Below the pieces are notes generated by a model. That model was given only the letters and a program-made list of their open reading frames with translations. It searched no databases and was not told where the DNA came from. Below are positions 27,517 through 41,642 of a DNA stretch of 64,000 bases, piece by piece (the stretch's first letter is position 1; the number at the start of each line of letters is the position of its first letter). Both the position numbers and the translations under genes were made by a program. Origin of the DNA: Polyangia bacterium (GTDB lineage Bacteria; Myxococcota_A; Polyangia; Nannocystales; Nannocystaceae); assembly GCA_030430565.1 (NCBI GenBank), contig JAUIKS010000039.1, positions 61,652-125,651 on the forward strand, written 5' to 3'.

Positions 27517-28647
27517 ATGGACGCGGAGCGAGAAGACCTCAACAAAGCCATACGGATCGCCGAGAACACCTACTGGGTCGGCAAGCGTGACACCGACGGG
27601 GTGTTCCACGCCAACCCCTACCTGCGCGTGTTCTCGCGTCAGCCCGGCGATAGGCGCGGCCGCCTCAGCGTGCTCGTTGACCCTGGCTCGAGCTCGGACT
27701 TCGCGGTCGTCACCTCGAAGGTGAGCTCGATCATCGGCTCGCTCAAGCAGCTCTCGATCGTCTTCATCAACCACCAAGACCCCGACGTGGGATCGTCCGC
27801 GGCGGTGATCGCCGGCCGCTACGCGCCCAACGTCGCGATCATGTGCTCCGAGGAGACCTGGCGGCTCATCGTCCACTTCAACCTCCCGCGCAAGCGCTTC
27901 TTCTCGACGAACAAGCTGACGCGGGGCATCAAGTTCAACACCGGGCACACGCTCGTGCCGGTGCCCTCGCCGTTTTGCCACTTCCGCGGCGCGACGATGC
28001 TCTACGACCCGCAGACGCGCGTGCTGTTCTCCGGCGACCTGTTCGGCGGGCTCACGCCCAAGGGCCTCACCAGCATCTGGGCGACCGAGGAGGACTGGAG
28101 CGGGATGCGAGCGTTTCACCAGCTCTACATGCCGAGCAACAAGGCCCTCGAGATGGCGATCGAGACGATCCGCGCGCTCGACCCCCCGGTCGAGATGATC
28201 GCGCCGCAGCACGGCCGCGTCATCCGCGGCCCGCTCGTCGAGGAGTACATGGGCCGGATCGCGGCGCTCCCCGTCGGCCTCGACCTGCTCCTCGAGCAGG
28301 AGGACGAGTCCATGCTCGCGGGCTGGAACTCGGTGCTCACGCGCGTGCTCACGCTCGCGAAGATGTACTTCGGCGACGGCTACCTCGCCAAGCTCGCGCA
28401 CCCCAGCCTCGCGGACACGCTGCGGCTCGACGGCGAGCAGGCGACGATCCGCGCGCAGGGCCGCTGGACGATCGAGCGCGTCGTGATGGCGCTGTGCGCC
28501 AACCAAAACGCCGACGTCGCGTCGACGATCAAGATGGAGGCGATCTTCGCGGCCGACGAGCTGCACCTGCCCGCGCCGCGCATCGACCTCAGCGAGAAGG
28601 AAGACTCGGCGGCCGTCGACGACGACTTCGCGGGCCTGATCGAGTAG
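27517..28647 (+). CDS. MBL-fold diiron oxygen-binding (ODP / flavodiiron-like) protein
   Basis: 376 residues from the ATG at 27517, with AGGAG 10 bases upstream. The N-terminal 260 residues are a metallo-beta-lactamase fold of the flavodiiron type: H86-x-D88-x-D90 (NHQDPDVGS, standing for HxExDH), NTGHTLVPVPSPF, FSGDLFGG (bridging Asp) and APQHGRVI (last His). The flavodoxin domain of FprA proteins is absent; instead about 110 residues of helical sequence follow, so it fits the ODP branch, which binds O2 at a diiron centre for sensing or reduction. An inverted repeat upstream (27402-27425) may mediate regulation. It is convergent with the histidine phosphatase gene. Confidence 0.85.
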   Translation: MDAEREDLNKAIRIAENTYWVGKRDTDGVFHANPYLRVFSRQPGDRRGRLSVLVDPGSSSDFAVVTSKVSSIIGSLKQLSIVFINHQDPDVGSSAAVIAGRYAPNVAIMCSEETWRLIVHFNLPRKRFFSTNKLTRGIKFNTGHTLVPVPSPFCHFRGATMLYDPQTRVLFSGDLFGGLTPKGLTSIWATEEDWSGMRAFHQLYMPSNKALEMAIETIRALDPPVEMIAPQHGRVIRGPLVEEYMGRIAALPVGLDLLLEQEDESMLAGWNSVLTRVLTLAKMYFGDGYLAKLAHPSLADTLRLDGEQATIRAQGRWTIERVVMALCANQNADVASTIKMEAIFAADELHLPAPRIDLSEKEDSAAVDDDFAGLIE

Positions 28648-28670
28648 CGGCCGCATGACCCGGCGAGTTG

Positions 28671-29255
28671 TTAGGGCGAGGTGCAGTACGCGGTGGTGTA
28701 GCTCGTCAGCGCGCGGCCGTCGGCGTCGCGCACCACGAAGATCATGCGGTCGTAGTCGTCGTGGGGGATGTTGCCGTCAGCGTCGAGGCCAGGCAGCGCG
28801 ACGCCGAGCGCCGCCGCCCAGGCTGGGATCGTGTTGGAGTGCCCCGCCACGACCGCGCGCGCCCCGGGGGGGAGCTCGAGCAGCGTCTTCGTCCAGGCGT
28901 CGAGCTCCTTCGCCGCCACCGGGGGCCGCGGCTCGATCCCGATCGCCTCCGCCAGCGGCTGCAGCGTCGCGCGGGTGCGTCGGTACTCGCTCGTGAGCAG
29001 GTGGTCGGGCTGTAACGGCGCGAGCGCGCGGGCGAGGCACGCCGCCCGCTCCTCGCCCGCGCTCGTCAGAGGCGGATCGTTGGTGCCGTCGCCGGCCTTC
29101 TCGGCGTGACGCACGAACACGATCAGCGACACCGGCCCGACCGGCTCCGCGGCGTGGCGCGGCGTGGCCGTGCCCTCGGAGCGAGCAGGCGTCGAGCAGG
29201 CGCCGAGCAGGACGCCAAGGAGGACGACGAGGACGAGGACGACTGGGCGCGTCAT
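28671..29255 (-). CDS. Histidine phosphatase superfamily lipoprotein
   Basis: 194 residues. The signal peptide has a lipobox ending LLGAC. The mature domain begins with FVRHAEK (RHxxK, the phosphohistidine site), continues with PLTSAGEERA and SEYRRTRATLQPLA, and has the second catalytic His in VVAGHSNTIP: the standard branch 1 phosphoglycerate-mutase-like fold. It acts as an envelope-anchored phosphatase of unknown substrate. Its ATG lies 4 bp after the stop codon of the Gly-Asp-repeat lipoprotein gene, so the two are probably translated from one message. Confidence 0.87.
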   Translation of the reverse strand: MTRPVVLVLVVLLGVLLGACSTPARSEGTATPRHAAEPVGPVSLIVFVRHAEKAGDGTNDPPLTSAGEERAACLARALAPLQPDHLLTSEYRRTRATLQPLAEAIGIEPRPPVAAKELDAWTKTLLELPPGARAVVAGHSNTIPAWAAALGVALPGLDADGNIPHDDYDRMIFVVRDADGRALTSYTTAYCTSP

Positions 29256-29259
29256 GGGT

Positions 29260-30483
<1,224 letters not shown>

Positions 30484-30609
30484 ACGGGCACGGTACTCGA
30501 CAACGCGCCGTTGGGCAGGGGCCTGCGATTGCGCAGCACGCCGCCGACCCGGTGTCGCGCGAGGCGGTTACTATTCATACCCCGCGCCGCGGCGGCGACG
30601 ACGACGACG

Positions 30610-32106
30610 ATGACGATCACCCTCGCTACGCTCAACGCCAAGTATATCCACGCGGCCCTCGGCCTCCGCTACCTGCTCGCCAACCTCGGCCCGCTGCGGG
30701 CGCAGGCTCGCCTGCGTGAATTCACCATCCACGATCGACCGCTGGACATCGCGGAGGCGCTGCTCGCCGACACGCCGCGGATCGTCGGCCTCGGGGTCTA
30801 CATCTGGAACGTCGAGCAGACCCAGGCGCTCGTCGAGCTGCTGCGCCGACTCGCGCCCGAGCTCGTCATTGTGGTCGGCGGGCCCGAGGTCAGCCACGAG
30901 CTCGACGACCAAGCCTGGCTCGCGCAGGTCGACTACGTGATCCGCGGCGAGGGGGACCGCGCCTTCGCCGAGCTGTGCGCGCGCGTGCTCGAGGGGCGGC
31001 GCCCGCTGACCCGGGTCCTCGACGGGGGGCTCCCTGATCTCGACGCCCTCGCGCTCCCCTACCCGCTCTACGACGAAGCCGATCTCGAGCAGCGCGTGCT
31101 CTACGTCGAGGCCTCGCGCGGCTGCCCCTACCGCTGCGAGTTCTGTCTCTCGTCCCTGGACAAGCGGGTCCGCGCCTTCCCGCTCGCGCCGCTGCTCACC
31201 GCCTTCGACGAGCTGCTCGCGCGCGGGGCGAGGCAGTTCAAGTTTGTCGATCGCACCTTCAACCTCGACATTCGGCGCAGCGCGGCGATCTTGGAGTTCT
31301 TCCTCGCGCGCCTGCGCCCGGGCTTGTTCCTGCACTTCGAGCTGGTCCCCGATCGTTTGCCGGACGCGCTGCGCGAGCTGATCGCGCGCTTCCCCCCGGG
31401 CAGCCTTCAGTTCGAGATCGGGATTCAGACCCTCGACGCCGAGGTCGGCGCGCGGATCTCCCGGCGCCAGCGCCTCGACGTGACCTTCGCCAACCTCGAG
31501 TTCCTGCGCGCACAAACCCACGTGCATCTCCACGTCGACTTGATCATCGGGCTGCCCGGCGAGGACGCCGAGAGCTTCGGCCGCGGGCTCGACCGACTCG
31601 TGGCGGCGGGCGTGCAGGAGATCCAGGTCGGGATCCTCAAGCGGCTGCGCGGGACGCCGATCGCTCGCCACACCGAGGCCTTCGGCCAGCGCTACGAGCC
31701 GCGCCCCCCCTACGCGCTGCTCGCCAACGACGCGATCGACTTCGCCACGATGCAGCGCCTGCGCCGCTTCGCGCAGGTGTGGGACAGCTTCTGGAACCGC
31801 GGCGACGTCCCGCGGATGATGCGGCGGCTGTGGGCCGACGGCTCCCCCTACGCCCGCACGCTCGCGTTCAGCGACTGGCTGTTCGGCCAGCTCGGGCGCG
31901 TGCACGCGATCTCGCTGGTCAACCGCGCCCGCGCGCTCGCGCGTCACCTGATCGAGGCGCGCGCGGTCCCGGTCGCGGAGGTCGAGGCGCTGCTCGAGGC
32001 GGACTTCGAGGCGGCGGGGCGCCCGTCCCCGACGCTCGCGGACGGCGGGCGACGACGAGGCAAGCGCGAGGCGCCGCCCAAGCGTCAGCGCCAGTGGCTG
32101 CGATGA
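30610..32106 (+). CDS. B12-binding radical SAM protein (DUF4080 type)
   Basis: 498 residues. An N-terminal cobalamin-binding-like Rossmann domain (1-145) starts with TLATLNAKYIHAALGLRYL and contains VVGGPEVSHE. It is followed by a radical SAM core with RGCPYRCEFC (C172, C176, C179 for the 4Fe-4S cluster) and GLPGED near its end. The C-terminal part fits the DUF4080 domain that accompanies this subgroup, ending in a basic tail. Such enzymes generate a 5'-deoxyadenosyl radical; the B12 domain often implies methyl transfer to unactivated carbons, but in this subgroup it lacks the classic DxHxxG motif, so cobalamin binding is uncertain. Stand-alone and divergent from the Gly-Asp-repeat lipoprotein gene. 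Confidence 0.87.
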   Translation: MTITLATLNAKYIHAALGLRYLLANLGPLRAQARLREFTIHDRPLDIAEALLADTPRIVGLGVYIWNVEQTQALVELLRRLAPELVIVVGGPEVSHELDDQAWLAQVDYVIRGEGDRAFAELCARVLEGRRPLTRVLDGGLPDLDALALPYPLYDEADLEQRVLYVEASRGCPYRCEFCLSSLDKRVRAFPLAPLLTAFDELLARGARQFKFVDRTFNLDIRRSAAILEFFLARLRPGLFLHFELVPDRLPDALRELIARFPPGSLQFEIGIQTLDAEVGARISRRQRLDVTFANLEFLRAQTHVHLHVDLIIGLPGEDAESFGRGLDRLVAAGVQEIQVGILKRLRGTPIARHTEAFGQRYEPRPPYALLANDAIDFATMQRLRRFAQVWDSFWNRGDVPRMMRRLWADGSPYARTLAFSDWLFGQLGRVHAISLVNRARALARHLIEARAVPVAEVEALLEADFEAAGRPSPTLADGGRRRGKREAPPKRQRQWLR

Positions 32107-32121
32107 TAAACGGGCCCTCGC

Positions 32122-33069
32122 TCACGCGAGCAGGTCGCGCGCGCGCTCGGGGTCGTCGGTCTCGATCCAGTCGACCTTGGCGGCGACGAGGCGCCGCAGG
32201 GTCTCGGTCTGCTCTTCGTCCGTGAGCCGCCGTCGCACCCCGGTGAGCTCGAGCGGGAAGAAGGTGTACGAGCCGACGGCGAGCCCCCGCGCGTGCAGCT
32301 TCTCGATGGTGTCCGAGTCGATGAGCGAGTGCTCGGCCGCGACGACGGTCGCGTCGGTCCAGCGGCCGATCGCGTCTGCCTCGAGGAGCAGGTTGACGAT
32401 CACCTGCGCGTTGCGCTCGGCGTCGCCGGGCCGGCCGACCTCGCCGCGCAGCTCGGGGAGCTTGGCGAGCCAGCTCGGCATGTAGTCCACGGAGTCATCG
32501 TCGTAGGCGTAGCCGGTGTGCAGCGCGGGGTACTCGCGCTCGGCCGCGCGCAGCTTGAAGAAGTCCATCGAGGTGACGATCACCGAGTCGACCGCGCCCG
32601 CCTCTCGGACCACCCGCGCGGCGTGCTCGCCGACGCGCCGCTCGCCCCAGCTCGGCAGGGACGGCTTGAGCTCGATGTTCATCGCCAGCGCGCCCTTGAA
32701 CTCGTCCAAGACCTCGCGCAGGAGCGGGATACGCTCCTCGCGCTCGTAGTGCATGACGACGTCGCCGCGCGCGTCCGTGCCCATGTACACGTCACGCTTG
32801 ACGCGCAGCCGCGAGAGTTCGTCCCAGGTCAGCTCGGCGAGCTTACCTGTGCCGTCGGTCAGGCGGCTGACCTCTTCGTCGTGGAACACGACGACCCGCT
32901 CGTCGCGGGTCAGCATCACGTCGAGCTCGACGCCGTCGAGGCCGAGCGCTACTGCGCGCCGCAACCCGGCGAGCGTGTTCTCCTGGTGGTGATGTGGGAG
33001 CCCGCGGTGACCGAGGATCAGGGGTCGCTGCTTGGGCGCCAGGAACGGGTTGTCGTCGCGCTTACCCAC
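32122..33069 (-). CDS. Glycerophosphodiester phosphodiesterase
   Basis: 315 residues from the GTG at 33069. GDPD-family signatures are present: GHRG (catalytic His), HHHQENTLAG (Glu ligand), VELDVMLTRDERVVVFHDE (ELD ligands and second catalytic His) and NIELKPS (Glu-Lys), ending IETDDPERA. The enzyme hydrolyses glycerophosphodiesters to glycerol 3-phosphate and an alcohol with a divalent metal in a TIM barrel. No signal peptide with this start, so it should be cytoplasmic; a longer frame reaching 33273 is Ser/Ala/Arg-rich and unlikely. Divergent from an AEC transporter gene. Confidence 0.92.
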   Translation of the reverse strand: MGKRDDNPFLAPKQRPLILGHRGLPHHHQENTLAGLRRAVALGLDGVELDVMLTRDERVVVFHDEEVSRLTDGTGKLAELTWDELSRLRVKRDVYMGTDARGDVVMHYEREERIPLLREVLDEFKGALAMNIELKPSLPSWGERRVGEHAARVVREAGAVDSVIVTSMDFFKLRAAEREYPALHTGYAYDDDSVDYMPSWLAKLPELRGEVGRPGDAERNAQVIVNLLLEADAIGRWTDATVVAAEHSLIDSDTIEKLHARGLAVGSYTFFPLELTGVRRRLTDEEQTETLRRLVAAKVDWIETDDPERARDLLA

Positions 33070-33151
33070 GCCGCAGGATACCGCACCCGCGCGCCGCGGC
33101 GACGGCGAAACCGCTTGCTTTCTCGGGAACGCCCGACTTAGATGGCGAGCG

Positions 33152-34093
33152 TTGGGGGCGGCGCTCGACAACCTGATCCGGCTGCTGCTGCTCGCCTTCC
33201 CGGCGGCGCTGGGCGCCGTCACGGGCGCGGCGGGCTTGTTCGAGGACCCGCGCGCGGCGGTGCGGGTGCTCAACGGCTACGCCTTGACGATCGGCTTCCC
33301 CTCGCTGGTGCTCAAGGGCTTGCTCGAGGCGTCGTCGCTGCCGACGGACGCGGTCTTCTTGGCCATATGGCCCTTGGGGCTGGTTATCGCGCTGCTCGCT
33401 ATCCGGCTGCTCGCGCCGCGAGAGCAGCGCGGGACGCTGGCGCTCGTCACCTGCTTCGGCAACGTCGCGTACCTCGGGCTCCCCTACGTCATGGCGCTGC
33501 ACGGGCCGAGCGCGGCGGGGCCAGCCGCGCTCGCGGTCTCGGTTCACGTCACCTTGGCGGTCACGGTGGGGCCGCTGCTGCTGAGCCAATGGAGCGCGGA
33601 CGCGCGCGCGGGGTGGCGCGAGGCGGCCGGACGCGCGCTGCGGCTGCCGCTGTTCTGGGCGCCGATCGTGGGGCTGAGCGCGCGCGCGTTACCGGCGGGG
33701 GGGCGCGCGCTCGCGCTCGAGTGGATCTCGCCGTTAGCGGCGAGCGCGGCTCCGGTCGCGCTGTTCGTGATCGGGCTGTACGTGTTCCTCGAGCGGCGGC
33801 GGCTGAGCCAGCTCAACGCCGCGCTGATCACCCACGTCGCGCTCCGCCAGCTCGTGGCGCCGATGATCATCGCGGCGCTCGGCGTCGCGGCTGTTCGCGC
33901 CGGGCTGCTCTCCGCTCCGCTCGCGCAGATCCACGTGACGCTGGCGTGCATGCCCGCCGCGATCACGGGCTTCGCGATCGCCGAGCGGGCGAAGATCGGG
34001 GAGAGCCGGGTCGCCGCGGCCGTGGTCTGGTCCTCGGCGCTCTCGCTCCTGCTCCTGCCCGCGTGGAGCTGGCTGGCGAGCGCGCTGCTGTAG
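33152..34093 (+). CDS. AEC (auxin efflux carrier) family transporter
   Basis: About 313 residues with eight to ten hydrophobic helices. The AEC fold is suggested by the LVTCFGNVAYLGLPYVMAL segment (conserved Asn-Gly/Ala and Pro in the half-helix), its counterpart HVTLACMPAAITGFAIAE in the second repeat, and the central hydrophilic loop around 145-160. Bacterial members export or import small carboxylates or amino acids. No ATG fits the natural start; the TTG at 33152, which immediately precedes the first helix, is preferred, with an ATG at 33032 as alternative that would overlap the divergent GDPD gene. Confidence 0.78.
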   Translation: MGAALDNLIRLLLLAFPAALGAVTGAAGLFEDPRAAVRVLNGYALTIGFPSLVLKGLLEASSLPTDAVFLAIWPLGLVIALLAIRLLAPREQRGTLALVTCFGNVAYLGLPYVMALHGPSAAGPAALAVSVHVTLAVTVGPLLLSQWSADARAGWREAAGRALRLPLFWAPIVGLSARALPAGGRALALEWISPLAASAAPVALFVIGLYVFLERRRLSQLNAALITHVALRQLVAPMIIAALGVAAVRAGLLSAPLAQIHVTLACMPAAITGFAIAERAKIGESRVAAAVVWSSALSLLLLPAWSWLASALL

Positions 34094-34142
34094 GCGCGCG
34101 AGAAACTTCCGCCCCGGCAGCGCGTCGCGGGCCACGAGAGGG

Positions 34143-35837
34143 GTGATGCGTCGCTCGCTCCGTTCCTTCACGGTGACGGTCGCGGCCCGCGGGCGGATGC
34201 TCGTGGCCACGACCGTCGGGCTCGGCCTGGCCCACTGCGTTGACCTTGAAGACGACGAGTCGTGTCGAGCGCAGCGCGAGGCGATCGTGCAGATGCGCTC
34301 GGGATGTATCTGTGACGGCGACTCAGCGGGCCCCTCCGGCGGCTACGGCGGGGACGACGACGACGACGATGGCTACGGCGACGGCGACGGCGGCGATCTT
34401 TCTGGCGACGCGGACGAGGGCTGCGGCTGCGACGTCGCCGCGCCGGCGATGGACTGCGCGGAGGTGGCGGCCGAGTACGCGCGGCTGCGCAGCGGCTGCG
34501 ACTGCGAAGAGCCCGAGCCCGAGCCCGCGCCCGAGCACCCGCCGACCTGCGACCTCGACACGCCGGTCACGCTGTACCTGTCCCCCGACGACAGCAACTC
34601 CATGTCCTCCCCGGTCCAGGCGCGGGAGTGGGCGCTCGACGGCGGCGCGCTGAACGGCCTCGACGCGGCGCCCTTCGGCGCGCGCCCCTGGGAGTTCCTC
34701 AACTACTACAAATTCGCGTACCCGGTCGCCGAGGCCGGCGCGGTCACGCTGCGCGCCGAGCTGCGCGCGCTCGCGGCCGAGGGCGAGTACTACCTGCAGA
34801 TCGGCGTCGGCGGCGAGGCGCGCAGCGACGACGAGCGGGCGCCGCTCAACCTGACCCTCGTGCTCGACGAGTCCGGCTCGATGGAGGGCGAGGCCATGGA
34901 CATGCTCAAGGAGACATGTACCGTGATCGCGGGGCGGCTGCGCGCGGGCGACCTCGTCTCGCTCGTCACCTGGGACACGAAGAACGCCGTGCAGCTCGCG
35001 GCGCACGAGGTCTCTGGGCCCGACGATCCGGCGCTGCTCCAGCGTATCGCCGCGCTCTCGCCGGGCGGCGGCACCGACCTCCACGGCGGGCTCTCGGCCG
35101 GCTACGAGCTCGCGCGCGCGACCTACGATCGCGAGCGGATCAACCGCGTCGTGCTGATCAGCGACGGCGGCGCCAACGTCGGGATAACCGACGCGGAGCT
35201 GATCGGCGAGGCGTCGCAGGACGAGGAGCAGGAGGGCATCTACATGGTCGGCGTCGGCGTCGGCGTCGCGCGCCAGTACAACGATCACCTCATGGACCGC
35301 GTCACCGATCTCGGCAAGGGCGCCGCGGTCTTCATCCCCCACGCGGACGAGGCTTGGAGGGTCTTCGGTCAGGACTTCGTGAACACCCTCGACGTCGCGG
35401 TCCGCGATGTCCAGGTCCAGCTCGACATGCCGCCCGGCTTCGAGATCGACGAGTTCTCGGGGGAGGAGTTCAGCGCGGACCCCGACGAGATCGAGCCGCA
35501 GCACCTCGCGCCCAACGACGCGATGGTGTTCTTGCAGCGCGTCCGCACCTGCGCGCCCGAGCTCGTCTCGACCGAGAGCGAGCTGACCGTGACGGTGCGC
35601 TACAAAGACGCGAAGACCCGCGCGCCGCACGAGCTGACCGAGACCTGGAGCTTCGACGAGCTGCTGGCGCAGGCCAGCCCGCAGCTCGAGAAAGGCCTCG
35701 CGGTGTTCACCTACGCGCGGCTGTTCACGGGCGAGGCGAGCCTCGACGAGGCGACCGCGCAGCTCGAGCTCGCGGAGTCGCTGCTCCCAGGCGACGGTGA
35801 TCTCGCGGAGCTCCGCGCGGTGATCGACGCGCTGTAG
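34143..35837 (+). CDS. Exported von Willebrand factor A domain protein
   Basis: 564 residues (GTG at 34143, or ATG at 34146). A signal peptide-like segment ends around LGLAHC; His before the Cys is not a normal lipobox, so lipidation is doubtful. Residues about 40-125 contain a duplicated unit (MRSGCICD and LRSGCDCE), separated by a Gly/Asp-rich stretch. Then comes a YfbK-like region (PWEFLNYYKFAYP) and a VWA domain with an intact MIDAS: DESGS (about 240), GGGTDLHGG, LISDGGAN. VWA domains bind ligands through a metal ion, often in surface adhesion or complex assembly. The C-terminal 130 residues are helical. The next frame, with an OmpA-like domain, is in phase with this gene. Confidence 0.82.
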   Translation: MMRRSLRSFTVTVAARGRMLVATTVGLGLAHCVDLEDDESCRAQREAIVQMRSGCICDGDSAGPSGGYGGDDDDDDGYGDGDGGDLSGDADEGCGCDVAAPAMDCAEVAAEYARLRSGCDCEEPEPEPAPEHPPTCDLDTPVTLYLSPDDSNSMSSPVQAREWALDGGALNGLDAAPFGARPWEFLNYYKFAYPVAEAGAVTLRAELRALAAEGEYYLQIGVGGEARSDDERAPLNLTLVLDESGSMEGEAMDMLKETCTVIAGRLRAGDLVSLVTWDTKNAVQLAAHEVSGPDDPALLQRIAALSPGGGTDLHGGLSAGYELARATYDRERINRVVLISDGGANVGITDAELIGEASQDEEQEGIYMVGVGVGVARQYNDHLMDRVTDLGKGAAVFIPHADEAWRVFGQDFVNTLDVAVRDVQVQLDMPPGFEIDEFSGEEFSADPDEIEPQHLAPNDAMVFLQRVRTCAPELVSTESELTVTVRYKDAKTRAPHELTETWSFDELLAQASPQLEKGLAVFTYARLFTGEASLDEATAQLELAESLLPGDGDLAELRAVIDAL

Positions 35838-35966
35838 CGTCGCGCGGTAGCGTCGCGCGCCGGGATCAATGGCGCGCTCGATCGCGGTGCGGCACTCTCC
35901 CCTGGATGCGAGCCGTCACGGGGCGATCGTGAACGTGACGGGCCGACCGGGCCGCTCCCTGGCCCG

Positions 35967-36353
35967 ATGTTTGAGGTCCGGGAGACCACGCTCAAGGCGC
36001 GGGCCCACGCGACGCTCGATCGCCTGGCCGAGGCGCTGCTGCGCTATCCCGAGGTCCGGATCGAGCTGTCGGGGCATATCGATGTGCACGGCGAGTTCAT
36101 CAGCCGCAAGCAGATCGGCGGCCGCCAAGCCGACGCGGTGAAGGCTTATTTGGTCTCGCGGGGCGTGGCGGCCGATCGGATCGAGACGCGGGACGCCGGC
36201 GCGGATGAGCCGATCACGCTGAGCCGGAACGCGGCGGAGCGGGCCCAGAACCGGCGCGTCGAGCTCGCGCTGCTCTCGAGCGCGTACGCCTACAAGCAGC
36301 GCGCGACGAAGTGCTCAAAGTCGACGCCGTCGGGGGGGGGGCCGCGCGACTGA
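35967..36353 (+). CDS. Small OmpA C-terminal-like (peptidoglycan-binding) domain protein
   Basis: 128 residues. The sequence runs FEVRETTLKARAHATLDRLAEAL, IELSGHID (SGHTD motif of OmpA/MotB domains), RQADAVKAYLVSRGV and NRRVEL, covering a whole OmpA-like domain that binds peptidoglycan. It lacks a signal peptide or anchor, so an isolated intracellular product makes little sense. The frame is open upstream as far as the VWA stop codon at 35835-35837 and in phase with it, so this could be a split-off end of a larger protein or a gene with an unrecognised start. It is convergent with the kinase gene (7 bp). Confidence 0.6.
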   Translation: MFEVRETTLKARAHATLDRLAEALLRYPEVRIELSGHIDVHGEFISRKQIGGRQADAVKAYLVSRGVAADRIETRDAGADEPITLSRNAAERAQNRRVELALLSSAYAYKQRATKCSKSTPSGGGPRD

Positions 36354-36360
36354 CCCCGCG

Positions 36361-40509
<4,149 letters not shown>

Positions 40510-40575
40510 TCTCGGTTCGATACCGTTCGACGCGAATCAATTCAGCTCACGTCGAGAAACCGCGCTCGCGCGAGC

Positions 40576-41190
40576 TCAACCTCCCCGGACGATCGCGCGC
40601 AGCGATCGCGCCCAGCGCTCGAGGTTGTCGAGGGTCGAGGCGAGCGCCTCGGGGCTGGTCGCCAGCTCCCCCATGGCCTTGTCGAGCGCGATCCGGGCCC
40701 GCCGGAGGCGCGTGCGGACGGTGCCCTCCGGGATCTCGAGCGCGCCCGCGAGCTCGCGCCCAGACAGACCTTCCCAATAGAACAGCTCGATCGCGATCTG
40801 GGCGTCGAGCGGGAGCTGACGGAGCGCGCGCAGCAGCAAGAGCTGCTCCTCGTGGCGCGCGAACAAGGCGGTCGGCGAGGCGCAGAGGTCCTCGACCGAG
40901 ACCGTCCGGAAGTCGAGGCGCGCGCGCTCGCGGCCGCGCCGTCGATAGTGCTGATAGAGCTCGTTGCGCGCGATCGCGAACAGGTAGGTGCGGAAGCTCG
41001 AGTCGCCGCGAAACCGGTCGACCGACTCGACGCAGCGCAGGAACGTGCGCTGGATCAGGTCGTCGCAGGCACCCTCGACCTTGTTGCGAAAGAAGCCGTA
41101 GAGCGCCCGCATGTGCCGGGAGGCGAGCTCGTTGCCGGCGACGCGATCACCCGCGCGCCAGGCCTCGAGCAGCTCCAGGTCGCTCGCCAC
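40576..41190 (-). CDS. ECF-type RNA polymerase sigma factor
   Basis: 204 residues from a GTG at 41190. Sigma region 2 is seen in DDLIQRTFLRCVESVDRFRGDSSFRTYLFAIARNELYQHYRR and region 4 in LRQLPLDAQIAIELFYWEGLSGRELAGALEIPEGTVRTRLRRAR. There is no anti-sigma gene beside it; instead the kinase-AAA gene follows in the same direction after 66 bp. This matches the myxobacterial/planctomycete habit of pairing ECF sigma factors (ECF43/ECF-like groups) with Ser/Thr kinases, so kinase control of sigma activity is inferred. The 5' end overlaps an amidase relic. Confidence 0.93.
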   Translation of the reverse strand: MASDLELLEAWRAGDRVAGNELASRHMRALYGFFRNKVEGACDDLIQRTFLRCVESVDRFRGDSSFRTYLFAIARNELYQHYRRRGRERARLDFRTVSVEDLCASPTALFARHEEQLLLLRALRQLPLDAQIAIELFYWEGLSGRELAGALEIPEGTVRTRLRRARIALDKAMGELATSPEALASTLDNLERWARSLRAIVRGG

Positions 41191-41551
41191 CTCTCGATCG
41201 TACCACGCCCGACGGGCCCGGCGGTCGATCGTTCACGAGCGGGTTGAGGTGCACGACCGGCGCGCGGAGCTCCGCGTCGCGCTCGAGCAGCGCGCCGAGC
41301 TCGAGAAGCGCGCGCTCTCGCCATGGCCGCGCGCGCAGCTGGATCCCGATCGGCATGTGGTTCGCGGCGTGGGCGACCGCGCCCGGCGGCGCGTCGATCA
41401 CCTGCTCGCGCAGGCGCGTGATCCCGAGCTCACGGTGGAAGCGCGCGACCAGCAGCGGGCGCGTGATCGGGCTCTCCAGCAGGCGAAGCATGGCCTTCAG
41501 GGCGCGCCCGGAGAGCCGGGGCGCAACAGGGTGTACGGGGGCGGTAGCTCA
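41147..41551 (-). pseudogene. Relic of an amidase C-terminus
   Basis: The frame between a stop at 41549-41551 and 41147 encodes HMPIGIQLRARPWRERALLELGALLE, which matches the conserved C-terminal motif of amidase-signature enzymes (LPvGiQLvGrPxxEaxLL), preceded by about 70 residues of plausible amidase sequence with a start-like Met at 41491. The catalytic Lys-cisSer-Ser domain is absent, so this is a remnant of a gene whose 5' part has been lost. The 3' end runs into the sigma factor gene by 44 bp. Confidence 0.6.
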
Positions 41552-41642
41552 TTCCATACGGGCAGATGCCGGCGGCCGCGGATCGATTCGAAAGTTCTTC
41601 GATCGCGCCGAGGCCCTCGCCCGCGCGGCCGGGCGCGCGGCC

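Noticed and set aside
30610..32106. Cobalamin-dependent methyltransferase as a firm call
   Set aside because: The N-terminal domain lacks an evident DxHxxG cobalamin-ligand motif, so only family-level naming is justified.
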